Shown one piece after another: positions 54,711 through 63,026 of a stretch of DNA of 64,000 bases. Position 1 is the first letter of the stretch. The number at the start of each line of letters is the position of its first letter. Under the pieces are notes generated by a model. It saw only the letters and a program-made list of their open reading frames with translations. It had not been told where the DNA came from and ran no database searches. The position numbers and the translations under genes were made by a program. Location: NCBI GenBank assembly GCA_963663395.1, contig OY760226.1:1550001-1614000 (forward strand). Reading direction: 5' to 3'. The stretch is from Azophilus sp963663395 (GTDB taxonomy: Bacteria > Pseudomonadota > Gammaproteobacteria > Pseudomonadales > Azotimanducaceae).

Positions 54711-55199
54711 ATGGCAGATGAATCGACAGGACCGATGGGCACGGAGGCCGAGATTGGGCTTGCGTACCGGCGTATGGCGTTGGAGCATCTCGAGGCGGCG
54801 GGGTTCGAATTCCCGCAGGAAACGCTCGAAGGCCTGTACCGGGAGCGCCTGCCCAGTGAGTCCGAGTACGAAGTGGAGGTGAAGTCCTTCGAGAAGGATT
54901 ACCGGGAGGCGATGCGCAAGGCTGCATACTTCCGGGCGATCGAGGAAATCGCCGGCGAGGATGCCGGGAAGTTTCGCCGCCTGTACGGGTTCGCTGCGGA
55001 CGAGGCGGGACGGCAACGACACGGGGGCCCCCTGTACGCCGAACTGGTTGCACAGATCCCGGCGTTTGCGCCCCCGTCGGCTGAACAATACTACTCACGG
55101 TTCGACGATCACCCGCTGGAAATCAATGAACAGGTTTACGGCGAGGCGATTGAACTGGCGAGGGCGCGCTTGATCGCGGAACGTGGGAACCGGGAGTGA
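54711..55199 (+). CDS. small hypothetical protein
   Basis: 162 residues, soluble, strongly charged and mostly helical (AYRRMALEHLEAAGFEFPQETLEGLYRERL). No signal peptide, membrane segment or recognised domain. AAGGAG stands seven bases before the ATG at 54711 and a good intrinsic terminator follows at 55317-55346, so it is a real single-gene transcript. Function unknown. Confidence 0.7.
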   Translation: MADESTGPMGTEAEIGLAYRRMALEHLEAAGFEFPQETLEGLYRERLPSESEYEVEVKSFEKDYREAMRKAAYFRAIEEIAGEDAGKFRRLYGFAADEAGRQRHGGPLYAELVAQIPAFAPPSAEQYYSRFDDHPLEINEQVYGEAIELARARLIAERGNRE

Positions 55200-55316
55200 T
55201 TGCGGCCACCGAGGTCGATTGGCGGCCGCAAGGTGGTGCGGGGCGCCGACTGCCCGAACCCGTCCGCACCGGTCCGTCGGAACAGGCAATTGCTGGAAAC
55301 GCGGGTATCAGACGAG

Positions 55317-55346
55317 AAAACGGCCGGGATAACCCGGCCGTTTTTT
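55317..55346. terminator. Rho-independent terminator
   Basis: A perfect 9-base stem (55320-55328 with 55333-55341), loop ATAA, then six T (55341-55346). The four A before the stem extend the pairing with the T-run, so it may also work on the other strand. It ends the transcript of the hypothetical gene at 54711-55199. Confidence 0.9.
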
Positions 55347-55674
55347 GGATCAGGAGAAACGCCGCGCGTTCTCCCTTTCCTCCCCCGTTGTGCATATGAC
55401 CAAATTACACATGGGGTTGTCAATCCTGATTTCCAGTTGTTTCATTCGTGGCACGTCGAACAGCGCTGCGTAGTGGAATTCTCGTTGGCGGATTGAACGC
55501 TGGTAGCTGCGTGGGCCTTGGAACTCTTCGTTAAAATTCAATGAGTTATTGATTTGCAATCGGTTTCATAAATCGGCGGGTAATTTGCATCGGTAACCTG
55601 CGGCGGCCGCTCTTTGCCGGTCTGCGCGCCACGATGGCAGCCACTGCTGCCTGGTTCGATCGGGAGCAGAAGAC
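55347..55674. other. AT-richer intergenic stretch before the amidohydrolase gene
   Basis: No gene recognised. A 69-codon minus-strand frame (55350-55559) opens only with TTG and overlaps the terminator region, so I do not call it. The stretch is less GC-rich than its surroundings and probably holds the promoter of the amidohydrolase gene. Confidence 0.45.
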
Positions 55675-56745
55675 ATGAAAAGCGCACTCGCGGAAAACCG
55701 GCATCTGGTCCGGCTGGCGCCTCTTCTCATGCTTTTTGCAGCTCTGGAGACCGCCGCCGCAGGTTATCTGGACATGCATGTGCATACGGCGGGCATCGGC
55801 GCCGGCGACAGCGGCGCCTTTGTCAACGAGGCGATGCGCGAGAATCTTCGCTTTCCAATCTACCTGCGCGCGTTCGGCGTCAGCGAACGGGAACTCGAAG
55901 AACGGGGCGATGCCATCGTCATTGCCCGCATCAGCGAATCCGTGGCGCGTTCACGCACGGTCTCGAGAGCGGTTGTGCTGGCGATGGACGGTGCGATCGA
56001 CGCAGCGGGAAACCTCGACCGGAGCGCCACGCAGGTTTATGTGCCCAACGATTTCGTCGCCGCCGAGACGGCCCGGTACGGGAATCTCTGTTTCGGCGCC
56101 AGCGTCAATCCGTATCGTCGCGATGCCGTCGAACGACTGCGACGCGTCAAGGCGGACGGCGCTCTCCTCGTCAAATGGATTCCCAACATCATGCACATCG
56201 ACCCGGCAGACCCGGTACTCGAACCGTTCTACCGGGAACTGGTTACGCTTGGCCTGCCGCTGTTGAGCCACGCGGGAAGGGAGCGCTCGTTCGCAAGCGC
56301 CGACGATGACCTCGGCGACCCGCTGCGCCTTGCCCTTCCCCTCTCGTTGGGGGTCACGGTGATCGCCGCGCACATCGCCGCCGCCGGCGACACCGACGGT
56401 ATCGACAACTTCGAGCGCATCCTGCCGCTGTTCGAGCGCCACCCGAACCTGTACGCGGACATCTCCAGCCTCACCCAGATCAACAGGCTCGGTTACCTCG
56501 GGCGCGCGCTCGACGTGCCGGGCCTTGTCTCCCGGCTGGTGTACGGTACCGACTGGCCCCTGCAGTTCTTTCCGCTGGTGTCCCCCTACTACCACATCGG
56601 AGCCATCGGCTGGGCACAGGCGCGTTCAATCGCAGCCATCGACAACCCCTGGGACCGCGATGTCGCGCTGAAGAAGGCGTCGGGCCTGCCTGAGGAGGTG
56701 TTCGAACGCAGCGGTGCGCTGTTGTCGGCGGAACGCTGCGACTGA
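55675..56745 (+). CDS. exported amidohydrolase-2 family protein
   Basis: 356 residues. A signal peptide (about 1-29) precedes GYLDMHVHTAG, the HxH metal motif. Other family sites are visible: PLLSHAGRERSF, VIAAHIAA and the C-terminal VYGTDWP with the catalytic Asp. Members are hydrolases or decarboxylases of small organic compounds; export to the periplasm is uncommon. GGGAGCAG precedes the ATG. It reads toward the LysR regulator at 57031, which may control it. Confidence 0.8.
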   Translation: MKSALAENRHLVRLAPLLMLFAALETAAAGYLDMHVHTAGIGAGDSGAFVNEAMRENLRFPIYLRAFGVSERELEERGDAIVIARISESVARSRTVSRAVVLAMDGAIDAAGNLDRSATQVYVPNDFVAAETARYGNLCFGASVNPYRRDAVERLRRVKADGALLVKWIPNIMHIDPADPVLEPFYRELVTLGLPLLSHAGRERSFASADDDLGDPLRLALPLSLGVTVIAAHIAAAGDTDGIDNFERILPLFERHPNLYADISSLTQINRLGYLGRALDVPGLVSRLVYGTDWPLQFFPLVSPYYHIGAIGWAQARSIAAIDNPWDRDVALKKASGLPEEVFERSGALLSAERCD

Positions 56746-56897
56746 ACGGATTCAACCAGGGAACTGCTGCGGCCGGGGAAAATTAGAGGGATACCCGCTG
56801 GGATGGGAGGGGAGGGAAGGAAGTCGGGTATCCCTCCGGGTGCAGCTTGTCTCCCCGAGGTGGGGAGGGCTGCAGTCAACTTTAGTCAACGGCCCCT

Positions 56898-56916
56898 ATG
56901 TTACTTTTGGTAACAT
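56898..56916. promoter_or_regulatory. palindromic operator candidate upstream of LysR gene
   Basis: ATGTTAC-N5-GTAACAT is a perfect 7-base inverted repeat about 115 bases before the LysR start. The T-N11-A spacing of LysR-type boxes fits a site of this size. Just before it, AGTCAAC occurs twice in tandem. Confidence 0.6.
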
Positions 56917-56945
56917 CAAATGCAACCTCCAGTAACGCAACGCAC

Positions 56946-56963
56946 CGTTGCATATTTGCAACG
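56946..56963. promoter_or_regulatory. second palindromic operator candidate upstream of LysR gene
   Basis: CGTTGCA-N4-TGCAACG is a perfect 7-base inverted repeat about 67 bases before the LysR start and 30 bases from the first palindrome. Two adjoining palindromes suit a regulatory-binding plus activation-binding pair. Confidence 0.6.
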
Positions 56964-57030
56964 CAAGTGCTATCAAGCGCGAGACTGTCATTGGTCCTCC
57001 GATCGAAATTCCTGGCATTCGGGGTCACAC

Positions 57031-57933
57031 ATGGATTGGGACGATTTCAAGTTCTTTTCGGCCGTCGCCCGCTGCGGCTCGGTTCGTGCCGCCGCCCGCG
57101 ACCTGGGTGTCAACCCGTCCACCGTTACCCGGCGGATTGAGCAATTCGAAGGGCGCCTGGGGGCGAAGCTGTTCGCCCGAACGGCGCGCGGTCTGGTATT
57201 GACGCCGGCAGGGTCGGCCGCGGCCGACAAGGTGCAGGATGTCGAAGCCAACCTCGGCCGAATCGAACGGGCGATCCGGGAGGAAGACCAGGCGCTTGCA
57301 GGAAAGGTTCGAATCGCAGTGCCGGAGTTCATGATGCTCGGCGGCGTACTTGAAGAATATGGGGGTGTGGCGGACGCCTATTCCCGCATCACGGTGGAAT
57401 GGTTGTTTGAAGCCGCGGGCCCGGCATTGACAAGGGGAGATGGCGACCTGGGCGTGGAGGTAACGGCCAGTCCGCCGCTGGATCTCGTGGGCCGCAGCAT
57501 CGGCGCCGTCGCGGTCACCGCCTACGCTGCCCGGATCCGTCCCGGTTTCGCCAGCCCCCGGCGCTCGTCCCGCTGGCTTGATTGGTTGCCGCCGGGGGAC
57601 CTGGGGGCCGCCTGCGATTCGATCAGGGCCGCGGGTTGGAACGACGCTACGGTGGTGAGCCGTTGCGGCGCCCTATCCCAATTGCTTGCCCTGCTTCGGG
57701 CCGGAGCGGGAGTTGCGGCGTTGCCCTGCATGGTGGGCGACATCGAGCCAGCTCTCACGCGGGTGCCGGATGCGCCACTGGTATCGGAGGAACTGTGGCT
57801 TCTGATTGCGCCGGAGGTGCGCTACGCCCGCCGGGTGAGGTTGCTGGCCGAGTACCTGAAGGAAGCGATTGCCGCCAAAGCGTCGGAGTTGACAGGAGGA
57901 ACCGGCAGCGCGGCGGTGCAGCCGGATGGCTGA
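57031..57933 (+). CDS. LysR-family transcriptional regulator
   Basis: 300 residues. The winged helix reads DWDDFKFFSAVARCGSVRAAARDLGVNPSTVTRRIEQFEGRLGAKLFARTARG, the group that includes many single-gene GCCs regulators, and the rest is an effector-binding domain. The ATG at 57031 was chosen because the conserved N-terminus begins there; the open frame further upstream (to 56920) runs through the palindromes. Its own operator-like repeats suggest autoregulation. The target is unknown; the upstream amidohydrolase is a candidate. Confidence 0.88.
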   Translation: MDWDDFKFFSAVARCGSVRAAARDLGVNPSTVTRRIEQFEGRLGAKLFARTARGLVLTPAGSAAADKVQDVEANLGRIERAIREEDQALAGKVRIAVPEFMMLGGVLEEYGGVADAYSRITVEWLFEAAGPALTRGDGDLGVEVTASPPLDLVGRSIGAVAVTAYAARIRPGFASPRRSSRWLDWLPPGDLGAACDSIRAAGWNDATVVSRCGALSQLLALLRAGAGVAALPCMVGDIEPALTRVPDAPLVSEELWLLIAPEVRYARRVRLLAEYLKEAIAAKASELTGGTGSAAVQPDG

Positions 57934-58054
57934 TCGGCCGATCGGACAGGGGAAAATTGCGTCTGCCGGAAATTCGCCGCTATGGGTGCGGATGCAACCT
58001 GTGTCGAAGGCCTTTCCCTGCCGAGGGCAGGCAGGGGAAACGGATGCGTCCGTG

Positions 58055-59080
58055 TCAGGATGCTTGCAGGTATTCGGTAACCGCCGCTGCACTGCCGCGG
58101 AAAACGACGCGGCGGCGTTTCGAGGCGAGTTGATAGTCGTACATGGGGTCGTAGTACCACTCGAGCAACAATCCGATCCATCGCTCGTGATTGCCGTTGC
58201 GAAACCCCTCGTCCAGAGCGGCCCTGATCCTCGCGTGGCGGTCGCCGCCGAGACGTTTGCGGATACGGTCGAGCGACTCGGCAAGCCGGCCATGGAGGTC
58301 TTCCCGGGAGATACCGCCTGCTAGCGGTTCTTCGACGTATTCGGAGCGGATATTGCGCACCCTTTCTTCGATGGTGTCCTCGAGCAGTGCCAGCGGTGCC
58401 GTGCCCATCCGCTCGTGCCACGCCGCCGGCAGGGCAAGACGGCCAATGGTTCGGCTTTCGTCCTCGAGCACCAGCGTCGGGGCGTCGTGTTCGAGGTATG
58501 CGGCCGCCAGCGCGTTTTCGAAGGCGATAGGGGTGGGTTGTCCCCCGGGACGGGCGCCGAAGGCGGAGCCCCTGTGCTGTGCCAGCCCCTCCAGGTCGAT
58601 CGCGTTCGCAAGCCCGCTTATGACCCGGGTCTTGCCGCTGCCGGTGCGGCCGGCCAGCACCAGCCAGCGTTTGGAATCTTCGGTGGCGCCTTCCAGTGTG
58701 GCAAGACATGCCCGGCGCAGGGTCTTGAACCCGCCGGCAACCCTGGGCACGGAGACGCCTTCCTCTTCCAGCCAGGTTTGGGCAATCCGCGAGCGCAGGC
58801 CGCCCCGCCAGCAATAGAGCCAGCAGCCGGAATGGCTGTCGGCGAACTCGGCCCAGGCCCGGGTTCGCTCGGCGCGGACCGTGCCGGAGACGAGTTCGTG
58901 GCCCCTGGCAAGGGCGGCGTCCGGACCGTCCTGCTTGTAGGTGAGCCCGACCTCGTGGCGCTCGGCATCGGTGAGCAGCGGCAGGTTCACAGATGCAGGA
59001 AAAGCGCCCTGGGCAAACTCCGCCGGCGCCCTCAGGTCGATGAGCGGAACGTTGTCGGCGAGCAGTGCGGTGGGTGTCAA
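58055..59080 (-). CDS. selU: tRNA 2-selenouridine synthase (SelU/MnmH)
   Basis: 341 residues. An N-terminal rhodanese domain has its catalytic Cys90 in LYCWRGG, and a P-loop GRTGSGKT is at 144-151. SelU replaces sulfur of 2-thiouridine at the tRNA wobble base by selenium via a geranyl intermediate. The start is TTG at 59080, overlapping the stop of the Sel1 gene by 4 bases; no ATG is available upstream, so translational coupling is likely. The conserved N-terminal ...VPLIDLRAPAEF lies just inside. Confidence 0.9.
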   Translation of the reverse strand: MTPTALLADNVPLIDLRAPAEFAQGAFPASVNLPLLTDAERHEVGLTYKQDGPDAALARGHELVSGTVRAERTRAWAEFADSHSGCWLYCWRGGLRSRIAQTWLEEEGVSVPRVAGGFKTLRRACLATLEGATEDSKRWLVLAGRTGSGKTRVISGLANAIDLEGLAQHRGSAFGARPGGQPTPIAFENALAAAYLEHDAPTLVLEDESRTIGRLALPAAWHERMGTAPLALLEDTIEERVRNIRSEYVEEPLAGGISREDLHGRLAESLDRIRKRLGGDRHARIRAALDEGFRNGNHERWIGLLLEWYYDPMYDYQLASKRRRVVFRGSAAAVTEYLQAS

Positions 59081-60732
59081 GGAGCGGGTTCGATGACGGG
59101 TTGTCTGGCCATGAACAGGTCGAGGTGTTCCTGGAGAATGTCCATGACATCCTCCCGGTCGGCGTCGGTCGCCTCCTTGAGCGCAAGTTGCTGCAAGCGC
59201 ACGGCTTCGTCGAAGTTGCCGTTCGCCGCAAAGGTTGCGGCCCAGGTGTCGAGAAATTCGGGGCTGGTGCGTGCCCGTTCGTCGGCTTCCATCATGCGGG
59301 TCATGATTTTCCGCGCATAGCGCGCCTTGCGCAGCCGGGCGAGATCGGAAACGGTCAGCGTCCAGGCCACTTCGTTGACGATGTCCGCGTTATTGGGCGC
59401 GGCCTTCGCGGCATCGCGGTACCAGCGATGGGCGGTGCGGAAACTCTGCCTGGCCGCTATCCCGCGGGCGTGCAGGTTGCCGAGCAGCAGCATGGCCTGG
59501 GGGTCCTCGTTTTCGTCCACCAGTTCCTGCAGCCACCGAACGGCGCGTTCATCACCCTGCGCTGCTTCGCGTTCCCGCATAAGGTAGCGGGCGTAACCGA
59601 GCCGGGCAGCGGAGTTGTGCAGCGCCGCGGAGCGAATGAAATACACGCCGGCCCGCGCCGTGTCCCGTTCGACGCCATCGCCGGCGTAGTAGAGATGGGC
59701 GAGGTAGAGGAGCGCCTCGCTGTGGCCGAGGTCGCCGGCCTGGTCCAAAAGGGGCACACCCGACGCTTCGTTGTCCTCGCCGAAGGCGCCGGTCAAGTAG
59801 AGGCTGCCGAGCGCATACATGGCATCGGTCGACCCGAGCGCGATGGCGTGCAGGTAGTTTTCCATCACCTGGTCCAGCGCCTCGCGCCTGTCGTCTTCGG
59901 TTTCCGCCGTTAACGATTTCTCCCAGAAAATGCGGGCCAGCATGACGTTGGCGATGACGTTGCCGGTCCTCGATGCCGTGCGCAGCCAGCCGACGGCATC
60001 GTCGTACTGCTTGCGGGCCATCAGCATGGCCCCCACTGCCGCCTGGGCGGTGGCATCGCCGCTTCTTGCGAGAATGCCCATGAGCGTCAGCGGCGTAAAT
60101 TCGAAGTGCGGAGCCTGCCCCGCCGTCCTGTCCGACAGGGACGTCACGGTCGTGCGGTAGAGGGCGTCGAGGTTGAAGTGAAACTGCTGCAGCGGCCCCT
60201 GCTCCGGGCGTCCGACCACCAGCATGTGAAATGATTCCGGCTCGCTGGACTGATAGATCGCGCCGACCGGCGACAGCGACTCGGCGATTACGAATATCTG
60301 GGCCTCGACGGGTGTCAGGGTGCTGTAAGGGTTCTCCGGCGAGCCGTCGGCATTGCCGGCCATGTGGGCCCGGATGGCTTCCATCCACGCCGCGTGCGAG
60401 TCGGCCGTATCCGGCGAATCCAGGTGTTCGTAGAAACGCCTCAGGGCGTAGTGACCGGTGAGGCTGCCCCGGCAGATGTCCAGAATGGCGGTGCCGATGG
60501 CGCCGAGCTTGAGCGGTTCGTCTTCCGCCAGCCGCATTGCCTGCAGTTCGAGGTCGGCCAACTGCCGGAGTTGGTCGGGAAGCTTGTCACCGTCGAGAAA
60601 CGCATGGCGCAGGCCGGCCACCGTTGCGGCAGTCGGGCGGTCGGCGCCTGCTGCGTCGGCGGGTGGAACAGACTGGCAACCCGCCAGTACGGTTGCGATC
60701 AGAAGCAGCGGCGTGGCGAGCAATAAACGCAT
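59077..60732 (-). CDS. Sel1-repeat (SLR/TPR-like) lipoprotein
   Basis: 551 residues. MRLLLATPLLLIATVLAGC is a lipoprotein signal with lipobox LAGC. Several Sel1-like repeats follow from about residue 250 (for example STDAMYALGSLYLTGAFGED, SEALLYLAHLYYAGDGVERD, PQAMLLLGNLHARGI). Such proteins are scaffolds for protein-protein interaction. The ATG at 60732 was chosen for the signal peptide; upstream codons are non-family. A TATAAA sits about 10 bases before the start, so the mRNA may have a very short leader. Upstream is a palindrome shared with msrA. Confidence 0.8.
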   Translation of the reverse strand: MRLLLATPLLLIATVLAGCQSVPPADAAGADRPTAATVAGLRHAFLDGDKLPDQLRQLADLELQAMRLAEDEPLKLGAIGTAILDICRGSLTGHYALRRFYEHLDSPDTADSHAAWMEAIRAHMAGNADGSPENPYSTLTPVEAQIFVIAESLSPVGAIYQSSEPESFHMLVVGRPEQGPLQQFHFNLDALYRTTVTSLSDRTAGQAPHFEFTPLTLMGILARSGDATAQAAVGAMLMARKQYDDAVGWLRTASRTGNVIANVMLARIFWEKSLTAETEDDRREALDQVMENYLHAIALGSTDAMYALGSLYLTGAFGEDNEASGVPLLDQAGDLGHSEALLYLAHLYYAGDGVERDTARAGVYFIRSAALHNSAARLGYARYLMREREAAQGDERAVRWLQELVDENEDPQAMLLLGNLHARGIAARQSFRTAHRWYRDAAKAAPNNADIVNEVAWTLTVSDLARLRKARYARKIMTRMMEADERARTSPEFLDTWAATFAANGNFDEAVRLQQLALKEATDADREDVMDILQEHLDLFMARQPVIEPAP

Positions 60733-60747
60733 GGCGCGTTTTATAGC

Positions 60748-60763
60748 ACCGATTTGAATCGGT
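60748..60763. promoter_or_regulatory. palindrome between the Sel1 lipoprotein and msrA
   Basis: ACCGATT-TG-AATCGGT, 7-base arms with a 2-base centre, lies in the divergent gap and within a few bases of the lipoprotein's TATAAA. It is a likely operator or dyad for one or both genes. Confidence 0.5.
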
Positions 60764-60826
60764 ATCATGTGACTTGGCCGCATCTTGACGGTATGCGAAC
60801 CCTCAGACCGACCTGGAGGCAGAAAC

Positions 60827-61489
60827 ATGGCATGGGGACACAACATCCGGCTACCCGGCGAAGGCGAGGCCCTGCCCGGCCGCTCGCAGCCCATGCCGCT
60901 TCCTGTCCGGCACTTCGTGAACGGCAGGGCGCTTGAGGAGCCCTTTCCCGATGGCATGCAGCGCGCGGTGTTCGGGCTGGGCTGCTTCTGGGGTGCGGAG
61001 CGCAAGTTCTGGCAGAACGAAGGGGTTTTCGTGACGGCGGTGGGGTATGCCGGCGGCATTACGCCGAATCCCGCCTACGAAGAGGTCTGTTCCGGCCGGA
61101 CCGGTCATACCGAGGCGGTACTGGTTGTCCATGATCCTGCCGCGGTGTCCTACGATGCACTTCTCAAGGTGTTCTGGGAGTCACACGATCCCACCCAGGG
61201 CATGCGACAGGGCAACGATGTGGGAACCCAGTACCGTTCGGCCATATACACGTTCGGCGATGCCCAGCAGGCAGCGGCCGAAGCGTCGCGGCAGCGCTTC
61301 CAGCAGGCGCTGAACCAGTCCGGATACGGCGCCATCACCACCGAGATCCGGCCGGCCGGCCCGTTCTACTATGCGGAGCACTATCACCAGCAGTATCTGG
61401 CGAAAGTCCCCAACGGCTATTGCGGGCTCGGTGGCACGGGCGTGGCGTTCGCCGACGACGGTGAAGCGGAGGCCCTTGCGCGGCCCTGA
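60827..61489 (+). CDS. msrA: peptide-methionine (S)-S-oxide reductase
   Basis: 220 residues. The catalytic cysteine is in FGLGCFWGAERKFW; GYAGGITPNPAYEEVCSGRTGHTEAV, FWESHDPTQGMRQGNDVGTQYRS and YYAEHYHQQYL complete the family pattern. It repairs S-methionine sulfoxide in damaged proteins. GGAGG stands before the ATG at 60827; the open frame extends 14 codons further but without family likeness. It diverges from the Sel1 lipoprotein and is followed by a YegD-like Hsp70. Confidence 0.96.
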   Translation: MAWGHNIRLPGEGEALPGRSQPMPLPVRHFVNGRALEEPFPDGMQRAVFGLGCFWGAERKFWQNEGVFVTAVGYAGGITPNPAYEEVCSGRTGHTEAVLVVHDPAAVSYDALLKVFWESHDPTQGMRQGNDVGTQYRSAIYTFGDAQQAAAEASRQRFQQALNQSGYGAITTEIRPAGPFYYAEHYHQQYLAKVPNGYCGLGGTGVAFADDGEAEALARP

Positions 61490-61587
61490 CCGGCCAAGCT
61501 CGGCCGATCTCCGTCAGCGGAGATCGTCTTGCGGGATGCACCGGTTGCGCGCCGGTTCCGCCCTGACCGCGCCCGGCGACCGAAATC

Positions 61588-62979
61588 ATGACACTCGGTA
61601 TCGGCATCGACTTCGGCACCACCAATTCCACCGCCGCGGTGTTCGACGGTGAGGTGCTGACACTCGTCGATCTCGAGAACGGCAACCCCGTGATGCCGTC
61701 GGCGACCTATATCGACCGCGACCTGCAGACCCAGGTGGGACAACGGGCCATCGACAGCTACATTGCGGGCAACACCGGCAGAACGGTGGAGCTGATTCCG
61801 GAAGTCATCGGCGAGCGCAGCGATTTCGTCGAACAGGGCAGCCCCGACGATCCGGCGCCGCTGCAGACCTCAACGACGCTCATCTATGGGCGGCCGCTCC
61901 TCGACAGCGGCCTCCGGGGCCGGCTGTTCCGGGGTGTGAAGCGCCTGCTCGGCGACAGCGGCGTCCGCCGGCTGCTGGTCTTCGAGCATCCTTTTCGCCT
62001 CGTCGCACTGATTACCCCGTTGCTGTTGCACATACGCAACCGCATCGGACCGGTTGCCGGTGCGGCGACCTACGGACATCTCGGCCATCCGGTCAATTTC
62101 GAAGGTCGCGAGCGATACCGGAACAAGACCGCGCTCACGCGGCTCGGCGAAGCCTACCGGCATGCAGGAGTGGGGGAACAGCACTTCTACGCAGAACCGA
62201 TCGCGGCCGCGGTGAGTTTTCTGCATGCCAATCCGGGCGTGGAGGGCAAGTACCTGCTGACCGTTGACTTCGGCGGTGGCACGCTGGATTTCTGTGTGCT
62301 CCGGCGCGGTCGCGGCGGCTTCGAGGTTGTCGCTACCCATGGCATTGCGCTGGGCGGCGACCACATCGACCGCCTGTTGTTCCGCAAGCTGCTCTTTCCC
62401 CTGCTGGGCGAAGGGGAGATCTGGCGGCGGCGCGGCATGAACCGGGAAATCGAGACCCGCTTCCCTTTCGAGGACTACGCGGAACTGCTGCTGAACTGGC
62501 CGGTCAGCTACACGCTGAACCAGAACCGCTATACCACGGCCGTACTGGACTGCATTGCGGGCAAGGGACCGGGCGCCGCCAAGTTCAAACGGTTGCGCGA
62601 CATCATCGGCCTGAATCTCGGGTATGTGGTCTTTCAGACCCTGAAGGACCTCAAGGCGGAACTCTCGACCGCCCCGCGCGCTGTACTGGACGTTCCGGAA
62701 CTCGATGTGCGCGTGCCGCTGTCACGCCCCGAATTCGAAGCCCTGATCGCGGATCTGCTCGATTCGTTCAGGCGGGCGCTTGATGCAACCCTGGCACGGG
62801 CCCGTCTTGCGCCCCGTGACATTCAGATTGTGCTCGGCACGGGCGGGTCGATACTCATTCCCGCTGTGCGCGGCATCCTGGAGGACGTGTTTCCGGGGCG
62901 CATGGTGGAACACGACCCGTTTACCAGCGTTGCCGCAGGCCTGGCGATAGCGGATTTCGAAGGGCGCCGTAGCGGCTGA
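61588..62979 (+). CDS. YegD-like Hsp70-family protein
   Basis: 463 residues, only the actin-like ATPase part of an Hsp70. The phosphate-1 loop GIGIDFGTTNSTAA, the phosphate-2 loop LLTVDFGGGTLDFCVL, and the adenosine-site GTGGSILIPAVRGIL are present; the substrate-binding domain is absent, as in E. coli YegD. The role of YegD is undefined; a chaperone-like ATPase is the usual guess. It is about 100 bases after msrA on the same strand, so a shared role in protein repair is plausible. Confidence 0.88.
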   Translation: MTLGIGIDFGTTNSTAAVFDGEVLTLVDLENGNPVMPSATYIDRDLQTQVGQRAIDSYIAGNTGRTVELIPEVIGERSDFVEQGSPDDPAPLQTSTTLIYGRPLLDSGLRGRLFRGVKRLLGDSGVRRLLVFEHPFRLVALITPLLLHIRNRIGPVAGAATYGHLGHPVNFEGRERYRNKTALTRLGEAYRHAGVGEQHFYAEPIAAAVSFLHANPGVEGKYLLTVDFGGGTLDFCVLRRGRGGFEVVATHGIALGGDHIDRLLFRKLLFPLLGEGEIWRRRGMNREIETRFPFEDYAELLLNWPVSYTLNQNRYTTAVLDCIAGKGPGAAKFKRLRDIIGLNLGYVVFQTLKDLKAELSTAPRAVLDVPELDVRVPLSRPEFEALIADLLDSFRRALDATLARARLAPRDIQIVLGTGGSILIPAVRGILEDVFPGRMVEHDPFTSVAAGLAIADFEGRRSG

Positions 62980-63026
62980 CCGCAACCGTGAACGCGCAGC
63001 CCCGGCGCGACCGGTATCGATTCCGA

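Noticed and set aside
54790..54820. T-arm-like GGGTTCGAATTCCC suggesting a tRNA
   Set aside because: It lies inside a well-supported coding gene and no acceptor, D or anticodon arm can be folded around it.
55350..55559. 69-codon minus-strand frame in the gap before the amidohydrolase
   Set aside because: Only a TTG start, no ribosome-binding site, and it lies beside the terminator. Possibly decayed coding DNA but not supportable.
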